This document shows, piece after piece, positions 59,498 through 64,000 of a stretch of 64,000 bases of DNA (position 1 is its first letter; the number at the start of each line of letters is the position of its first letter). The position numbers were made by a program, and so were the translations under genes. Source of the stretch: Erpobdella octoculata (taxonomy: Eukaryota > Annelida > Clitellata > Hirudinida > Erpobdellidae); contig OZ022241.1 of NCBI GenBank assembly GCA_963978895.1, forward strand, positions 40,987,829 to 41,051,828. Reading direction: 5' to 3'. Below the pieces are notes generated by a model. That model worked only from the letters and a program-made list of their open reading frames with translations. It ran no database searches and was not told where the DNA came from.

Positions 59498-60605
59498 CTA
59501 AAAAGACTACAATAAAAGATTTTTAAACTTTTAAAAAACTTAAATGAAGTAAAAATGACATCGACAGAAGATTAACAGTGATTTTAGTAACGGAACCGAA
59601 AAAACGGGATTTTTTGCACATCTCTTATGTTTTGATTTTTTTTCTTAGAGCATAGATAATATTTTTTTTAATTAAAAAAAAAATAAAATTGAATGTTGAG
59701 CAAGTTTATGTTTCAAGTTTCAGTTTCAAGTTTCAGCTTGTCTTCATAACGGAAAATTTATGTATGTTGATTTCCGCTTTCAATATTTGTCCACAATAAA
59801 AAAAACCAAAAAGAAAACCGTAAAAAACTTCGTATTTTTAAATTCTTTATAATTTTTCTGTCATTTTTTTATGATTTTTCTGAAAATCATAATTTTGGAC
59901 AGCCATTAACTGCTGTTCACTTGAGTTGAAATACTACAATTAATTAATACAAATATGTTCTATAGTTAATTACAAACTTGCATGTTGGAAGCATTTTGGG
60001 ACTGAACGAACCTTATGCATTTAATATCTCTTTTAATTCTTTAAAAATACAAGTGAATTAAAATTTATTTAATAAATTAGCTAATTTAAATTAATAAAAC
60101 AATCCTGAAGAAATTTAGTCAGTTCAGAAAAAAAAATCGTTTTTTAGATTTGTTACAAAAAAAATTAATCAGTTACTGGAAGTCTGTGGTTTCATAAACA
60201 GAAAGGCGCTAACTTCTGTACATTAAGATTCAAGCAAGAAACAGTACTGGAAAGAGAATGCTTTTTTTGCCGGCCAAATTGTATTATTAAGCTCCTTTTT
60301 TTAGAAAAAGTTGTTGAAAATATGCTAAAAAGCTTAAAATAAATTAATAAAACGTTCTTACTCATTGTTGAAAAAAGTGACAAGAAAAACTCATAAAAAT
60401 AATAAAAATGTCTGTTTGACGAAGTTACTGAATTGAAAATACACGTGAGATCATCTTCCTAAACACATTTAGTTGTTTCTGAGAACAAAAACCCCTGTCT
60501 TGTATAATTGTTACATAGAACAACTAATCTCAAAAAAATCATTGATTGCTTTAGCAGAAAGGTAAATGTTATTAATGAACAAACCTTCTAAAAGGACATG
60601 TGGGG

Positions 60606-60927
60606 AAGTGGCGTAGCGAAAGGGGCATCTTACCCCTGGCGCCAGGTTTTGGGGTGCCAAAAGGCAAAAGAAAGGACAACAACTTCACAAAATTTTAGTA
60701 ATTTTTAAACATGTAAAACATGAAAAATAAACATATTGTATTTTTGCACTATTTCACACAAGTGATTTCTGAAATTTTCTTGTGGAGGGGGATCACCGAA
60801 CCATGGATATGGCTCGGGCGCTTTCGGTTCCGTCGGTTTTGATCGTCCCATTGGGAGGACAGTAAAAGATGGAAGCTCATTTTTTATACCTTGCCCGCGG
60901 GCCCCAGATACCCTCGCTACGCCACTG
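60606..60927. mobile_element. hAT-type MITE, inverted relative to the 55834 copy
   Basis: A 322 bp element with ends AAGTGGCGTAGCG and CGCTACGCCACTG. The flanks ATGTGGGG (60598-60605) and AAGTGGGG (60928-60935) match at 7 of 8 positions. The interior is the reverse complement of the 55834-56148 element, for example TTGCACTATTTCACACAAGT. Confidence 0.9.
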
Positions 60928-61090
60928 AAGTGGGGTTAACCTCCGTGAAATAAGATTCAGAAGACATTCATCATTTTTTTCAACAAGAAAATCAATTGCT
61001 TTATCTTCTCAGAACTTCAATCAAGAGTAAAGCTTTTTTAAAAGTGCTGGTTTGATTTTTTTTTAATTTTAATTAGTTGTGCTAACCTTT

Positions 61091-61293
61091 GTATAATGAG
61101 GCGCAGGCAAAAATCATCGACATGATAGCAAATCAAATTTCTGATATCTCTATGATCTCGTGTCTATATAACAAAAGCCAAACATGCATTGTATAATGAG
61201 GCTCAGGCAAGAAACACCAACTTGTTTGTCAAGCAAAATTTATAGCAAATCAATTCTCTGATCTTCAGTCAACGATTCAAAGTCTATATAACA
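61091..61293 (+). promoter_or_regulatory. Tandemly duplicated TATA promoter of the peptide gene
   Basis: Two copies of a ~110 bp module. GTATAATGAGGCGCAGGCAA at 61091 recurs at 61191 with one change, and GTCTATATAACAAAAGCCAA at 61162 recurs at 61282. Each module ends with a TATATAA box followed by CAAAAGCCAAACA. The proximal TATA lies about 75 bases before the start codon at 61359, suited to a short 5' UTR. Confidence 0.8.
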
Positions 61294-61358
61294 AAAGCCA
61301 AACAAGCATCATTTAATACTGTGTTACCAGAAATCGACTACAATTTGAAATTTCAATT

Positions 61359-61687
61359 ATGAAGAAATTGTTTCTCATTCTCTGCGTTGTGGCAGTTTTC
61401 ATGGTTTACTCAATAAAGGTGGAGGCACAAGGTATTATTTGTTTGATTTCTTAATATCGTGTTCTTAGAAAGAAATTTTAAATTTGATTTGGTTTTTTTT
61501 TAAATATTTTGTTCATAACTTCATTTTGAACTAATTTTGCAATTGTTATGAGAGATAACAAACATTTCTCGAAACATTTTAAGATAAACAGAAGGATCAG
61601 GTTAGCGATTCTGAAGCGAAAAGAGACGAAATTGCCAAAATTCTAAAAGAGAGGCCTGCCTATTTGCCCGTATACTTGGGCAAATGA
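61359..61687 (+). CDS. Short secreted peptide precursor with dibasic site and amidation-type C-terminus
   Basis: Two exons (61359-61431 and 61584-61687) give 58 residues. The first 24 residues are a textbook signal peptide: MKKLFL, a hydrophobic core, then VEAQ. The second exon is charged (KQKDQVSDSEAKR) and ends with KILKERPAYLPVYLGK and a stop. A Lys-Arg pair precedes the last 20 residues, and the terminal Gly-Lys is the usual substrate for trimming and C-terminal amidation. The likely product would be DEIAKILKERPAYLPVYL-amide. This is the layout of a neuropeptide or a small cationic defence peptide precursor; I recognise no family. The gene has a TATA promoter, one phase-1 intron after the signal-peptide region, and AATAAA at 61774. 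The alternative acceptor at 61591 leads to an early stop, which favours this model. Confidence 0.72.
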
Positions 61688-63403
61688 ATGTCATTTAATA
61701 TTTCGGAAATTGATTTAAATTAACAAAAATTTCTTATTTGTATGAAGTTGGCAATTTATTGGAAATTATTGAAAATAAATATCTTTATCATGATCGTCAA
61801 ATAAATTAAAAAAATTCAAATGTTTTTTGCAGAATATCACACATACTTGCATGTTTAATGTAAACTTCTGGTGATGACAACGACAATAATATAAGAATTG
61901 TTACGCCTGTTTTGACACGTTGACCCAGTAGTCTATGGGCTCGCTATATTGAAACCTTCCCTATGAGGGAAAATGGCCACTGTAAACAATATGTAAAGTA
62001 AGTTATTATTAATTATAATCGCCAGGAGCTGCATTAAATAAATTAGTCTTGCATAAGCTCAAAAACTCGAGACGAAGGTCTCCCTCGGTCACTTTTCGTT
62101 TAGTAACTAAAACTAAATAAAAAAAAAATTTCTATTAAAAGTAACATATGTGTTACAAAATATTTTGTAATCAAAACTCCAACGTTAATAAAAAATAATT
62201 TTAAATCTAAAAAAACATAGAATTAAATTAATTCTATAAAATTTTACCTGGATTGCAGATTTTAACGTTGACATAGTTTAAATACTGGGAACAGAAAAGC
62301 TTTTCAGGCTCTTCAAGGTTTTCAGGCATTTACTGGCTGTGACAGTACCAGCGCGTTTGTAAGAAAAAAAGTCTTTTAAAACTTATGTTATCTGAAAGCT
62401 ACTTTATAGATATTTTTCTTCTAATTTGAAAAACATCTGAGATTAGCCTTGATAGTTTATAAGTTCTTGTGCGCTTTGTGTGCTACATGTATGGTCAGAC
62501 AGAGGCTATGAATGGTCAGAAACAGCTAAAGTGAGGAGTGCAATTTTTCAGGGTTGTCATAGTTCATATATTTTTGTAATTTTGGGCTGTCATTTTGTAA
62601 TTTAAGGGTTGTCATAGTTCGTATATTTTTGTAATTTTTTAGTTACCACGGTCAAGAGCAGTACAGTTAATGACCGATTAAACAACTTTCAGCATTTCTG
62701 CTGTTTTTATTTTTGGTCTTTTTGGTTTTCTTTGCTATCGTTTGAATTTGAATTGGCCGGAAGCCAAACAGCGGTCCCCGTTTGAACGGCGGCGAGAAAA
62801 TTTATGTGCTTACGGTTTTTTTTTGGAGTGGATATGCGCGCTGGCTGCTAGAAAGCTACTGAGGTCGTAGCCCTTTGAAACACGATTACTTTGATATTTC
62901 ATTCAAATTTAAGCTCCGTGCAACGTGGCTCGGAGTACGTATATATGAGGTGGAGCCTCACGCTTATAAACTGTTTCAGTGATAAGTTATTTGGTTTTTA
63001 TGAATTAAATTTGAAAAAAAAACAATAACAGTGATTAAATTATATACAAACAAATTATACGTATTTAAAAACGAGCGTCAAACTCTTGTCGTACAAAAAT
63101 TTCATAAATGGAAAACCATAAATTTATTTTTGTTTTTGTTTCTAAAAATAAGTTTTTGTCTTAGTTCTAAATAATCTTACAAACATAAAAATTAACGCTT
63201 GCATAAACAGAAAGATAATTAACAAATTGACTTTCTGATTGCTAACAAGCAATTTCATGGAACGGTTGGGCTGACGTTGCTCACTTGTCAAAGTAGTCCT
63301 GAAAATATTAAAAAAATTTGCATTAAAACGAGAAAAATAGAAATTTAAATTACATCTTTGAATTTTAACCGGCTGTGATGATTACGATCTTGTTGAAAAA
63401 ATT
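61688..63403. other. Intergenic, no gene recognised
   Basis: AT-rich sequence with a GC-richer patch at about 62740-62960 that includes GTATATATGAGG, TATA-like but without a convincing downstream frame. On the minus strand, TTTTAATATTTTCAG followed by GACTACTTTGACAAGTGA (63298-63281) could be a terminal exon, but no partner exon was found. Confidence 0.45.
61774..61779 (+). terminator. Poly(A) signal of the peptide gene
   Basis: AATAAA 87 bases after the stop codon. Confidence 0.65.
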
Positions 63404-64000
63404 TGAAACAAGTAAATTAAAAACGAATTTTTAAAACCAATGCTCTTATATGTAATTAAAACACAAATTTTGCAATCAATTTTTTTTTATATTACTCTTT
63501 TATTTTATGTTAAAGTCGAAATATCTTAATTATATCGAAATTAATTAAAATTATCTAAATTAATTGACTTATTGTAAAACTAATAATTGAATATTGCATT
63601 GTCTTCTATTTTAAGCATGTAAGCAAAATTTGAAAAAATCTATCATCAGGAAGTGACTCAAAAATTGATTGCAAGATTTGAAACAAACAGACAGACAGAG
63701 AAACAGAGACGACGAGTTAATAAAAGCATTGGTAATAATAATAAAAATATCATCAAAAAGCATCGAATTTAAATATCTCAACTATTTTCATGAAAATTTC
63801 GTACACGCTTGAGAATCGCGGTCAGTGAGTGTGGTTCGTGTTAACTTGGTAAAATAGTCTGCCAGTCGGTTAGCGTTTTGTGGTCAAGAAAACCCTCAAG
63901 AAAACCCTCAAGAAACCCCTCGATAAAATCCTCAAGAAAATTAACTAAATTAATTGACTTATTGTAAAACTAATAATTGAATATTGCATTGTCTTCTATT
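63404..64000. repeat. Inverted copy of the 11411-12175 repeat, running off the window
   Basis: Reverse complement of the left-hand repeat, including the ACAGACAGACAGAG run, the AAACCCTCAAG series and the GTAATTAAAACACAAATTT flank. A second tandem unit begins just at the window end: ATTGCATTGTCTTCTATT at about 63593 recurs at 63983, a ~390 bp period. Confidence 0.92.

Larger units (their letters stand above)
59498..61358. other. Intergenic between Reeler-ShK gene and peptide gene
   Basis: It contains the poly(A) signal AATAAA at 59511-59516, a fragment of the GTAAAAAACTTCGT repeat family at about 59812-59900, an hAT-type MITE at 60606-60927 and the duplicated promoter at 61091-61293. No further exon was recognised between 59.9 and 60.6 kb. 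Confidence 0.65.

Overview
This is nuclear DNA from an animal. Split genes with GT–AG introns fill the window, and the recognisable products (SKA1, CTC1, TRIP12, an SHB-type SH2 adaptor, Reeler and ShK domains) are metazoan. Short-to-medium introns, AT-rich spacers, many micro- and minisatellites and small inverted-repeat transposons suggest an invertebrate. I cannot fix the phylum; a tunicate or a cnidarian would both fit loosely. No rRNA, CRISPR array or bacterial operon was seen.

Layout: (1) 354-1263 (+), the 3' end of an SH2 adaptor gene of the SHB/SHD/SHE/SHF family, cut by the window edge. (2) 3612-5743 (-), a complete six-exon SKA1 kinetochore gene. (3) 8324-11427 (+), exons of an immunoglobulin-superfamily protein whose 5' end was not found. 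(4) 12433-17701 (+), CTC1, the large subunit of the CST telomere complex, almost all of it in one 4.2 kb exon. (5) 20694-40645 (-), a 40-exon TRIP12 HECT ubiquitin ligase gene with a minisatellite or microsatellite in many introns. (6) 44352-55259 (+), a second, strongly diverged TRIP12-type HECT gene, head-to-head with the first, which has lost the WWE domain. (7) 56417-59497 (+), a secreted Reeler + Thr/Pro-repeat + two-ShK protein. (8) 61359-61687 (+), a 58-residue secreted peptide precursor with a duplicated TATA promoter.

The genes do not form one pathway. Two themes recur. One is chromosome biology (SKA1 at kinetochores, CTC1 at telomeres). The other is duplication and repeat-driven remodelling: paired TRIP12 genes sharing intron positions but differing sharply in base composition, hAT-type MITEs around and inside the Reeler-ShK gene, a tandem repeat at 11.4-12.2 kb that reappears inverted at 63.4-64 kb, and a tandemly doubled promoter. 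Exon boundaries were set by hand from splice consensus, reading-frame continuity and similarity to remembered family members, so individual junctions may be off by a few bases.
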